From: an uncultured Streptococcus sp.
GTDB taxonomy: Bacteria > Bacillota > Bacilli > Lactobacillales > Streptococcaceae
Assembly: GCA_934196125.1 (NCBI GenBank)
Contig: CAKPVT010000046.1
Coordinates: 1 to 11,189, forward strand
DNA length: 11,189 nucleotides
Reading direction: 5' to 3'
Shown here piece by piece: positions 1 to 6,175 of this stretch (its first letter is position 1; every line of letters begins with the position of its first letter). A program made the translations under genes and the position numbers. The notes under the pieces are model-generated. The model searched no databases, was not told the origin of the DNA, and worked only from the letters and a program-made list of their open reading frames with translations.

Positions 1-1626
1 ACACTGTTACTGTCGCATACGGTATTAGCTCCATTGACAGCCGTTGCACAAGAACAAGACACATCACCGCAACAAGTACAAGGAACAACCGATTCAAATT
101 CAAATGAGTCAGTAGAAGCTGCGCAAAAAGAGGGGGCAGAGTCCATTGATGATGGGAAGCCTGATAAAACACCTCAAGACGCATCACCACAACAAGTACA
201 AGGAACAACCGATTCAGCTTTAAATGAGTCAGCAGAAACTGCGCAAAGAGCGGTGGCAGACCCTATTGATAATTGGATGCCTGATAAAGCACTTCAAGTT
301 GCAGTAGCTAAGGCCTTAGGCTTGGAGGTTTCAAAAATAACTAAAAGTGATATGTTACAATTAACAGTCCTGCATGGTGATGCAGCTGGTATTGCGAGTT
401 TAGAGGGACTTCAATACGCTTCGAATTTAATAAGGCTAGATTTGCACTTTAATCACGTATCTGATCTCACTCCTTTACAGCATTTATCGAATTTATCAAG
501 TCTAGGTTTGAATGGTAATCAGGTATCTGATCTTACTCCTTTACAGCATTTATCGAATTTATCAGTGCTAAATTTGTACAATAATCACGTATCTGATCTC
601 ACTCCTTTACAGCATCTATCGAATTTATCAGTTCTATATTTGGGCGTTAGGCGTTTGGACTCTAATCACGTATCTGATCTCACTCCTTTACAGCATTTAT
701 CGAATTTATCAGATCTAGATTTGGACAATAATCAAATCACTGATCTCACTCCTTTAAGGGATTTATCGAATTTAAAACAGCTAAATTTGAATGGTAATCA
801 CATATCTGATCTCACTCCTTTACAGAATTTGAATTTATCAACATTATATGCGTCAAGACAAACCATTACACTTCCAACAATTTATGTTTTAAACAAGCAA
901 CCCTATTCAGCTTCAGTACAAACAGCAATAAAAAATCTAAATGGAACTACGCCGACTATTTCTCCACAAAATAATGATACATGGACAGGTGTTTATAATT
1001 CAGGAAAAGTGGAGTGGTCTAGTGCTAATCAAGTTCCGGAAACAGGAGATTTAGTTCTTACTTGGGAAGCTGACTATGGTAACGTAGGAGGTCGGGATTT
1101 CCGTTTCTCAGGGAAGTGTGTCCAACCTTATGTTTTGAGCAAAGCTAGTATAACTGCACATAACTCGACAATATATGTAGGAGATAATTGGCAAGCTAGA
1201 GATAATTTTGATTCAGCACTGGATCATGATGGAAATCCTCTAGACTTTTCTAAAATCGCAGTATCGGGAACAGTAGATACTAGTCGCCCCGGTGTATATT
1301 CCGTTGTATATAGCTATGACGGTTTAGAAGAAAAGGTAGAAGTGACAGTAGAAGAGAAACCATCTACTTCTGAGCCTTCTAAAGGAGAGGTGACACCAGA
1401 AGAGAAACCATCTGCTCCTGAGGCTTCTAAAGGAGAGGTGACACCAGAAGGGAAACCATCTACTCCTGAGCCTTCTAAAGGAGAGGTGCAAAGTAAGAAA
1501 GAAAAAGCATCAAAAAAATTACCAGCGACTGGTGAGAAAGATACCAAAATTTTAAGTGCAATTGGTTTAGGAATCTTGGCTATCTTGGGAACTTATATTA
1601 GTAGAAAAAAACGAAGTGATAGCTGA
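1..1626 (+). CDS. LPXTG-anchored internalin-like leucine-rich-repeat surface protein (5' partial)
   Basis: The frame is open from base 1, so the true start lies upstream; 541 residues are visible (numbered from base 1). Residues 1-16 (ending LTAVA before QEQD) look like the end of a signal peptide. Residues 20-59 and 60-99 are a duplicated acidic segment. Residues about 85-141 resemble the internalin N-terminal cap (PDKALQ..VAKALG, then IASLEGLQY). Residues 142-277 are six 22-residue LRRs of type NLxxLxLxxNxVSDLTPLQHLS. A linker or Ig-like segment follows. About 378-449 resembles the Big_3 Ig-like family (IYVGDNW, DxxGNPLDF, GTVDTSRPGVYSVVYSY). Three 16-residue Pro/Glu/Lys repeats form a wall spacer, then LPATG (507-511), a hydrophobic helix and an RKKR tail. 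This is the standard sortase A anchoring layout. A role in adhesion or host binding is inferred from architecture; the ligand is unknown. Arg codons are mostly AGA/AGG (7 of 12), unlike the genes downstream. Confidence 0.93.
   Translation, partial: TLLLSHTVLAPLTAVAQEQDTSPQQVQGTTDSNSNESVEAAQKEGAESIDDGKPDKTPQDASPQQVQGTTDSALNESAETAQRAVADPIDNWMPDKALQVAVAKALGLEVSKITKSDMLQLTVLHGDAAGIASLEGLQYASNLIRLDLHFNHVSDLTPLQHLSNLSSLGLNGNQVSDLTPLQHLSNLSVLNLYNNHVSDLTPLQHLSNLSVLYLGVRRLDSNHVSDLTPLQHLSNLSDLDLDNNQITDLTPLRDLSNLKQLNLNGNHISDLTPLQNLNLSTLYASRQTITLPTIYVLNKQPYSASVQTAIKNLNGTTPTISPQNNDTWTGVYNSGKVEWSSANQVPETGDLVLTWEADYGNVGGRDFRFSGKCVQPYVLSKASITAHNSTIYVGDNWQARDNFDSALDHDGNPLDFSKIAVSGTVDTSRPGVYSVVYSYDGLEEKVEVTVEEKPSTSEPSKGEVTPEEKPSAPEASKGEVTPEGKPSTPEPSKGEVQSKKEKASKKLPATGEKDTKILSAIGLGILAILGTYISRKKRSDS
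58..297 (+). repeat. Tandem duplication, 2 x 120 bp, in the LRR surface-protein gene
   Basis: Bases 58-177 and 178-297 are adjacent copies of one 120-bp unit with about 18 differences by eye (roughly 85% identity). Each encodes 40 residues that begin D(T/A)SPQQVQGTTDS and end with a PDK-containing segment. The second copy runs straight into the LRR cap. The first copy ends in a diverged version of the same cap sequence. Confidence 0.92.
424..831 (+). repeat. 66-bp leucine-rich-repeat array (six units)
   Basis: The units start at 424, 490, 556, 622, 703 and 769, each on an AAT (Asn) codon. Units 1, 2, 3 and 5 are exactly 66 bp. Unit 4 is 81 bp because of a 15-bp insertion. Unit 6 is 63 bp because one codon is missing. 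The core from the second Asn to SDLTPLQHLS is almost identical at the DNA level in units 1-4. A partial seventh turn follows (NLSTLYASRQTITLP). The 22-residue period with DLTPL is the internalin type of LRR. Confidence 0.92.
1351..1494 (+). repeat. 48-bp tandem repeat encoding a wall-spanning spacer (3 units)
   Basis: The units at 1351-1398, 1399-1446 and 1447-1494 each encode 16 residues of type E(E/G)KPSxxExSKGEVxx. Proline/glutamate/lysine-rich repeats just before an LPXTG signal usually form the extended peptidoglycan-crossing stalk of Gram-positive surface proteins. Confidence 0.9.
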
Positions 1627-1657
1627 AACAATGGCTCGTAATGTTACATGAATTGAC

Positions 1658-1706
1658 TGACAGAAGGGAAATATATTTAGTTTTCCTTTCTGTCATGTTT
1701 TATTTT
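1658..1706 (+). terminator. Intrinsic terminator of the LRR surface-protein gene
   Basis: A 14-bp stem pairs 1658-1671 (TGACAGAAGGGAAA) with 1682-1695 (TTTCCTTTCTGTCA), with a single G-U pair and a 10-nt loop. A T-rich run (TGTTTTATTTT) follows. It lies 32 bases after the stop codon. Confidence 0.88.
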
Positions 1707-1732
1707 AGTGATTGTCTTAGGAACAATTATTA

Positions 1733-1761
1733 TTTAGAAGTGGGATAATCGGCTTTATGAT
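1733..1761 (+). promoter_or_regulatory. Candidate promoter of the nuclease gene
   Basis: TTTAGA (1733-1738, 4/6 to the -35 consensus) and TATGAT (1756-1761, 5/6 to the -10) are 17 bases apart. They lie between the upstream terminator and the nuclease start. A competing extended -10-like TGGGATAAT sits at 1741-1749. No competence-specific TACGAATA box was seen here, so competence control by ComX/SigX is not supported by the visible sequence. Confidence 0.45.
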
Positions 1762-1807
1762 TTGAAATAAAGTAACGGTTTTTCCGCTTTTTTGATGAAA
1801 GGAAATT

Positions 1808-2674
1808 ATGGCAAAGAAATCAAAATTGTCTAAACAGACAAAATCCCTGCTGTCTTTGGTGATTTTGTTAGTTGGTATTAGTACTGGTTGGGTGACGATA
1901 TCAGATTCGATTAACCCGCTCAATCAAGTCGTTTCGTTAATTACTGGTGCCTCCTCTTCTGAAATAACGTCAAATCAATCGAGTTCTGATTCAGCAACGC
2001 CAAAACAAGCTTTAGCAGAGACGGTATTAACAGATAGTGTCAAAGAGCAGTTGGGAGCAAATATAGAATGGAATGGTGCGGGAGCCTATATTATCAATGA
2101 TAATCAAACTTCCCTAAATGCAAAAGTTTCAAGTCAACCTTACGCCAACAACAAAACGAAAACGGTGCAAGGTCAGACTGTTCCAACGGTTGCTAATGCT
2201 TTGCTAAATAAGTCAACTCGTCAATACAAAAGTCGTGAGGAGACTAGAAATGGCTCAACGTCTTGGACACCAGCTGGTTGGCATCAAGTTCAAGACCTTT
2301 CAGGGACTTATAGCCATGCGGTAGATCGTGGTCATTTGCTTGGTTATGCTTTGGTCGGTGGTCTAAAAGGATTTGATGCGTCAACAAGCAATCCTGACAA
2401 TGTGGCAACACAGACCGCCTGGGCAAACGAGGCAAATTCGAAAAGTTCAACTGGTCAAAATTACTATGAATCCCTTGTCCGAAAAGCTCTCGACCAGAAT
2501 AAACGAGTTCGTTACCGTGTTACCTTGATTTATGACGGTGATAATCTCTTAGCAAGCGGAACGCATTTGGAAGCCAAATCATCTGACGGTAGTCTAGAAT
2601 TTAACGTCTTTATTCCAAATGTGCAAAGCGGACTGACATTTGATTATTATTCAGGTCAAGTTAGTATGAATTAA
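1808..2674 (+). CDS. endA: Membrane-anchored DNA/RNA non-specific endonuclease, EndA family
   Basis: A beta-beta-alpha-metal nuclease of the EndA/NucA family, 288 residues. Residues 1-11 are basic and about 12-31 form a single hydrophobic helix, read as an uncleaved signal anchor that places the domain outside the cell. A Ser/Thr-rich linker spans about 48-66. The catalytic DRGH motif is at 173-176. His176, Asn198 and Asn207 have the same spacing as the catalytic His and metal-site Asn residues of pneumococcal EndA as I recall them (160/182/191). The region NPDNVATQTAWAN and the run NYYESLVRKALDQNKRVRYRVTL are typical of streptococcal EndA. Known family roles are degrading one strand during competence DNA uptake and attacking extracellular or neutrophil-trap DNA. 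The ATG at 1808 follows GAAAGGA (1797-1803). The gene is a monocistron between two terminators. The symbol follows family similarity; a secreted paralogue of EndA is the alternative. Confidence 0.9.
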   Translation: MAKKSKLSKQTKSLLSLVILLVGISTGWVTISDSINPLNQVVSLITGASSSEITSNQSSSDSATPKQALAETVLTDSVKEQLGANIEWNGAGAYIINDNQTSLNAKVSSQPYANNKTKTVQGQTVPTVANALLNKSTRQYKSREETRNGSTSWTPAGWHQVQDLSGTYSHAVDRGHLLGYALVGGLKGFDASTSNPDNVATQTAWANEANSKSSTGQNYYESLVRKALDQNKRVRYRVTLIYDGDNLLASGTHLEAKSSDGSLEFNVFIPNVQSGLTFDYYSGQVSMN

Positions 2675-2730
2675 TTTATTCAATCTTGTCAAATGGCTAA
2701 AAATCTAGCCTTAAGAACGTTAAAACCTCA

Positions 2731-2797
2731 AAAACCACACAGTGATTTTATCATCTTGATTGTTTTCAAGACTGAAATCGTTGTGTGGTTTTATTGT
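2731..2797 (+). terminator. Compound hairpin terminator after the nuclease gene
   Basis: An 18-bp stem pairs 2731-2748 with 2775-2792 (AAAACCACACA against TGTGTGGTTTT, two G-U wobbles). The 26-nt loop holds a second small stem, TCTTGA/TCAAGA. The right arm ends in TTTTATTGT. Because both arm ends are A/T runs, the hairpin could also stop transcription from the other direction. Confidence 0.75.
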
Positions 2798-2867
2798 AAA
2801 GCTAGTTTTTGCCCAACCTCTTTTAAAATCTAAAAATAAGAAAGTGAAGAGTGGGCGCGATAACGCA

Positions 2868-2899
2868 TTGTATCAATATTTTAGTTTTTTTGATATAAT
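2868..2899 (+). promoter_or_regulatory. Extended -10 promoter of the xseA-recN operon
   Basis: TGATATAATTA contains a perfect TATAAT (2894-2899) preceded by TG one base upstream, the extended -10 form. The only -35-like hexamer, TTGTAT (2868-2873), is 20 bases away, longer than usual. Recognition therefore probably depends on the extended -10. A transcript would start near 2906, about 50 bases before xseA. Confidence 0.65.
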
Positions 2900-2955
2900 T
2901 ATCTTGATATGCAAAAGTTGTCTAATGTACGGCATTTTATGGAAAGGAGCCTGCC

Positions 2956-4284
2956 ATGTCGGATTATTTAAGTGTCTCGAGTTTGACTAAATACCTTAAA
3001 TTAAAATTTGATCGTGATCCTTATTTGGAGCGAGTTTATTTGACAGGTCAGGTCTCAAATTTTCGTCGTCGTCCAACGCATCAATATTTTTCGTTGAAAG
3101 ATGAAAATGCGGTGATTCAAGCGACGATGTGGGCAGGAATCTTTAAAAAACTTGGTTTTGAGTTGGAAGATGGCATGAAAATCAATGTTGTTGGTCGTGT
3201 CCAACTTTATGAACCAAGTGGTTCTTATTCGATTATTATTGAAAAAGCTGAGCCAGATGGAATTGGTGCCTTAGCGATTCAGTTTGAACAATTGAAGAAA
3301 AAATTAGCAGAAGCTGGTTATTTTGATGAGCGACATAAGCGTCAATTACCACAATTTGTTAAGAAAATTGGTGTTGTTACCAGTCCAAGCGGAGCGGTCA
3401 TTCGTGATATTATCACGACCGTTTCACGACGTTTTCCAGGGGTTGAAATCCTCCTTTTTCCAACAAAAGTTCAAGGTGAAGGTGCTAGTCAGGAAGTGGC
3501 TGCAAATATTGCCAAAGCCAATGAGCGAGATGACCTTGACCTTTTGATTATCGGTCGTGGGGGAGGTTCGATTGAGGATCTCTGGGCGTTCAATGAGGAA
3601 ATCGTTGTTCAAGCCATTTTTGAATCACGTTTGCCAGTTATTTCAAGCGTCGGACATGAAACTGATACGACTTTGGCGGATTATGTGGCTGATCGTAGAG
3701 CGGCAACACCAACAGCAGCCGCTGAATTAGCAACGCCAGTAACGAAAGCTGATATTATTTCTTGGATTGCGGAGCGCCAAAATAGGGCTTATCAAGCTAG
3801 TTTGCGCGTGATTAAACAAAAACAAGAATGTTTGGATAAGCTAGTAAAATCCGTTATTTTTAGACAACCTGAGCGATTATACGACGGATATGTTCAAAAA
3901 TTGGATCGTTTGACAACTCAGTTGACGAACACTATGCAAACTCAATTTAATCAGGCTAGTCAACGGCAACAACTGCTAAATCAACGTCTTTTGGCTGTTG
4001 ACTTAGGAAGTGATATTCAACGTTATCAAGAGCGTTTAGAAGCTTTTCAACGCCTTTTAATATCTAACATGACAAGTCAATATGATAGTAAGTTAGCACG
4101 ATTTGAAAAGGCACAAGATGCTTTGCAGTCTTTGGATACTAGTCGAATTATTGCTAGAGGCTATGCCATGGTACAAAAAAACGAAGAAATTATCTCAAGC
4201 GTGACAGATGTAGGGGTAGGCGACCAATTGACTGTTCGACTAAAAGACGGTCAGCTTGAAGTGGAGGTAAAAGATGCCAAATAA
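2956..4284 (+). CDS. xseA: Exodeoxyribonuclease VII large subunit
   Basis: The catalytic subunit of exonuclease VII, a cytoplasmic enzyme that degrades single-stranded DNA from both ends to short oligonucleotides in repair. It is 442 residues, the usual length. The N-terminal OB-fold domain covers about 4-100 (SVSSLTKYL, YLTGQVSNFRRRP, QYFSLKDE). The nuclease domain begins near 128. Family signatures are VVTSPSGAVIRD (140-151), GRGGGSIEDLWAFNEE (200-215), SSVGHETD (230-237) and DRRAATPTAAAE (247-257). A long charged helical region after 265 and the ending RIIARGYAMV match the family's coiled-coil and C-terminal segment. The ATG at 2956 has AAGGAG six bases upstream. The last 11 bases overlap xseB, so the two subunits are translationally coupled. 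Confidence 0.97.
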   Translation: MSDYLSVSSLTKYLKLKFDRDPYLERVYLTGQVSNFRRRPTHQYFSLKDENAVIQATMWAGIFKKLGFELEDGMKINVVGRVQLYEPSGSYSIIIEKAEPDGIGALAIQFEQLKKKLAEAGYFDERHKRQLPQFVKKIGVVTSPSGAVIRDIITTVSRRFPGVEILLFPTKVQGEGASQEVAANIAKANERDDLDLLIIGRGGGSIEDLWAFNEEIVVQAIFESRLPVISSVGHETDTTLADYVADRRAATPTAAAELATPVTKADIISWIAERQNRAYQASLRVIKQKQECLDKLVKSVIFRQPERLYDGYVQKLDRLTTQLTNTMQTQFNQASQRQQLLNQRLLAVDLGSDIQRYQERLEAFQRLLISNMTSQYDSKLARFEKAQDALQSLDTSRIIARGYAMVQKNEEIISSVTDVGVGDQLTVRLKDGQLEVEVKDAK

Positions 4285-4489
4285 AAAAACATTTGAAGAA
4301 AATTTACAAGATCTAGAAGCTATTGTTACCAAACTTGAAAATGGTGATGTCGCTTTGGAAGATGCTATCGCAGAATTTCAAAAAGGCATGGTGTTATCAA
4401 AAGAGCTTCAAAAAACGTTAGAATCTGCTGAAAAAACACTTGTCAAAGTGATGCAGGCTGACGGAACAGCAACGGAAATGGATGCTTAA
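4274..4489 (+). CDS. xseB: Exodeoxyribonuclease VII small subunit
   Basis: A 71-residue helical protein that binds the C-terminal coiled coil of XseA and activates or stabilises the enzyme. The pattern FEENLQDLEAIVTKLENGDVALEDAIAEFQKGM is shared by the XseB family and predicts a two-helix hairpin. The ATG at 4274 follows GGAGG (4263-4267) within the end of xseA. The stop codon shares its last A with the ispA start (TAATG), a typical coupled junction. Confidence 0.96.
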   Translation: MPNKKTFEENLQDLEAIVTKLENGDVALEDAIAEFQKGMVLSKELQKTLESAEKTLVKVMQADGTATEMDA

Positions 4490-5358
4490 TGGATAAATTA
4501 AACGAAATCAATCAGGCAATTCGACGTTATTATGCACCGTCAGATGTTGTTTCGCCAGAGTTAATTGAAGCGATTCTTTATTCTGTGGAGGCAGGCGGAA
4601 AACGTATCCGTCCCTTGATTTTCTTAGAAATTCTGGAAGGTTTTGGGATCGAGTTGACAGAAGGTCATTTTGATGTGGCAGCTGCTCTTGAAATGATTCA
4701 TACAGGTAGTTTGATTCATGATGATTTGCCAGCAATGGACGATGATGATTATCGTCGTGGGCGTTTAACTAACCACAAAAAATTTGATGAAGCAACGGCG
4801 ATTTTAGCAGGAGATAGCCTCTTTTTAGACCCATTTGGTTTGGTGGCAAATGCTGCGCTATCAGCTGATACCAAAGTTCGTTTGATTGCAGAATTATCAC
4901 AAGCTTCAGGCACTTATGGCATGGTTGGTGGACAGATGCTTGATATGAAAGGCGAAGAGCGTAAGCTTAATCTTTCAGAATTGCAAATGATTCATGCAAA
5001 TAAAACAGGGAAATTGTTGACTTTTCCAGTTGTGGCGGCAGGAATTGTTGCGAATTTAGCAGCTGATGATTTAAAGTCATTGCGCAAAGCTGGTAGCTTG
5101 GTTGGGTTAGCTTTCCAAGTTCGTGATGATATTTTAGATGTGACAGCCACATTTGAAGAAATTGGAAAAACACCGAAAAAAGATTTGCTTGCTGATAAGG
5201 CGACCTATCCAAGCTTGCTTGGTTTAGAAAAATCATATGACATTTTGAATCAATCAATCGACCAAGCGCTAGCTATTTTCCAAAAACTTTCGGAAACACA
5301 AGCGTTTAATGCAGGAAAAATCACTGAAATGATAGAAAGGTTGCGACTAAATGCCTAA
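4489..5358 (+). CDS. ispA: Short-chain trans-polyprenyl diphosphate synthase (farnesyl/geranylgeranyl type)
   Basis: Condenses IPP with allylic diphosphates to make short polyprenyl diphosphates, the primers for undecaprenyl phosphate used in wall synthesis. It is 289 residues and cytosolic. GGKRIRP (36-42) is the IPP-binding start. The first aspartate-rich motif is DDLPAMD (78-84, DDx4D) followed by RRG, and the second is FQVRDDILD (209-217). The residue five before the first motif is Gly73 (HTGSLIHDD), whereas E. coli IspA and many bacterial FPP synthases have Tyr, so product length is less certain than the usual 'farnesyl' name implies. The start has only a weak ribosome site and relies on coupling to xseB. 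In Bacillus the next gene would be dxs; here it is tlyA, which fits a mevalonate-pathway organism. Confidence 0.93.
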   Translation: MDKLNEINQAIRRYYAPSDVVSPELIEAILYSVEAGGKRIRPLIFLEILEGFGIELTEGHFDVAAALEMIHTGSLIHDDLPAMDDDDYRRGRLTNHKKFDEATAILAGDSLFLDPFGLVANAALSADTKVRLIAELSQASGTYGMVGGQMLDMKGEERKLNLSELQMIHANKTGKLLTFPVVAAGIVANLAADDLKSLRKAGSLVGLAFQVRDDILDVTATFEEIGKTPKKDLLADKATYPSLLGLEKSYDILNQSIDQALAIFQKLSETQAFNAGKITEMIERLRLNA

Positions 5359-6175
5359 GGAAAGAGTTGATGTGCTTGCCTATAAACAAGGGCTTTTTGA
5401 AACGCGTGAACAAGCAAAACGTGGTGTTATGGCAGGTTTGGTTGTCAATGTGATTAATGGTGAGCGCTATGACAAACCAGGTGAGAAGATTGACGACGGG
5501 ACGGAGCTAAAGCTCAAAGGTGAAAAATTAAAATACGTTAGCCGTGGTGGGCTGAAATTGGAAAAAGCTTTACAAGTTTTTGAGATTTCTGTTGACGGTC
5601 AAACGACAATCGACATCGGTGCTTCAACAGGTGGTTTTACTGATGTGATGCTTCAAAATGGTGCAAAACTTGTCTATGCGGTTGATGTTGGTACCAATCA
5701 ATTGGTTTGGAAACTTCGTCAGGATGAACGGGTTCGTAGCATGGAGCAGTATAATTTCCGCTATGCAGAATTGGCGGATTTTACAGAAGGTCAACCGACT
5801 TTTGCTAGTATCGACGTTAGCTTTATCTCTTTGAATCTGATTTTGCCAGCGCTTCACAATATTTTAGCTGATAATGGTCAAGTTGTGGCTCTTATCAAAC
5901 CACAATTCGAAGCAGGACGTGAGCAGATTGGTAAAAATGGAATCGTTCGTGATAAAGCTGTTCATCAAAAAGTTTTGGAAAATGTGATAGATTTTGCTCT
6001 AAATTACGGATTTACAGTTAAAGGGCTTGATTTTTCACCGATTCAAGGTGGACATGGTAACATTGAATTTTTGGCTCATTTGGAAAAATCAGCTGACGCT
6101 CAAAATTTAGTGACTGCCATGATTCAAGAAATTGTAGAAAAGGCGCATAAGGAATTCAAAGATGAAAAAGAGTGA
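5351..6175 (+). CDS. tlyA: TlyA family rRNA (cytidine-2'-O)-methyltransferase (S4 + FtsJ domains)
   Basis: SAM-dependent 2'-O-methylation of rRNA is the known activity of TlyA; older annotations call the family hemolysin A. The protein has 274 residues. The S4 RNA-binding domain covers about 5-60 (RVDVLAYKQGLFETREQAKRG). A YVSRGG linker leads into an FtsJ-like Rossmann methyltransferase with SAM motif DIGASTGGFT (88-97). The K-D-K-E tetrad is complete: Lys69, Asp155, Lys183 and Glu239, each at or one residue beyond the positions I recall for M. tuberculosis TlyA. The length matches the longer, type II-like TlyA. The ATG at 5351 overlaps ispA by 8 bases, with AAGG (5337-5340) as a somewhat distant ribosome site. 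The modified nucleotide in this host cannot be read from the sequence. Confidence 0.94.
   Translation: MPKERVDVLAYKQGLFETREQAKRGVMAGLVVNVINGERYDKPGEKIDDGTELKLKGEKLKYVSRGGLKLEKALQVFEISVDGQTTIDIGASTGGFTDVMLQNGAKLVYAVDVGTNQLVWKLRQDERVRSMEQYNFRYAELADFTEGQPTFASIDVSFISLNLILPALHNILADNGQVVALIKPQFEAGREQIGKNGIVRDKAVHQKVLENVIDFALNYGFTVKGLDFSPIQGGHGNIEFLAHLEKSADAQNLVTAMIQEIVEKAHKEFKDEKE

Larger units (their letters stand above)
2675..2955 (+). other. Gene-free stretch between the nuclease gene and xseA
   Basis: This stretch of about 280 bases contains no supportable coding sequence. From left to right it holds a 5-bp hairpin (GGCTA/TAGCC, 2694-2710), the compound terminator, a bulged 10-bp stem (2811-2822 with 2847-2856), an extended -10 promoter and the xseA ribosome site AAGGAG (2944-2949). 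Confidence 0.7.

Noticed and set aside
34..36. TTG at 34 as the start of the LRR surface protein
   Set aside because: The frame is open back to base 1 and residues before it (TLLLSHTVLAPLTAVA) are the hydrophobic end of a signal peptide, so the gene starts upstream of the window.
424..831. Regularly spaced direct repeats as a CRISPR array
   Set aside because: The units are contiguous 66-bp coding repeats with an LRR amino-acid pattern in one open frame and have no unique spacers.
2760..2990. 76-codon forward open frame before xseA
   Set aside because: It starts inside a terminator loop, covers the xseA promoter and overlaps the xseA start in another frame; the protein has no recognisable features.
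4967..5257. 96-codon reverse-strand open frame inside ispA
   Set aside because: It is a shadow of the ispA coding sequence with no start signal and no recognisable domain.
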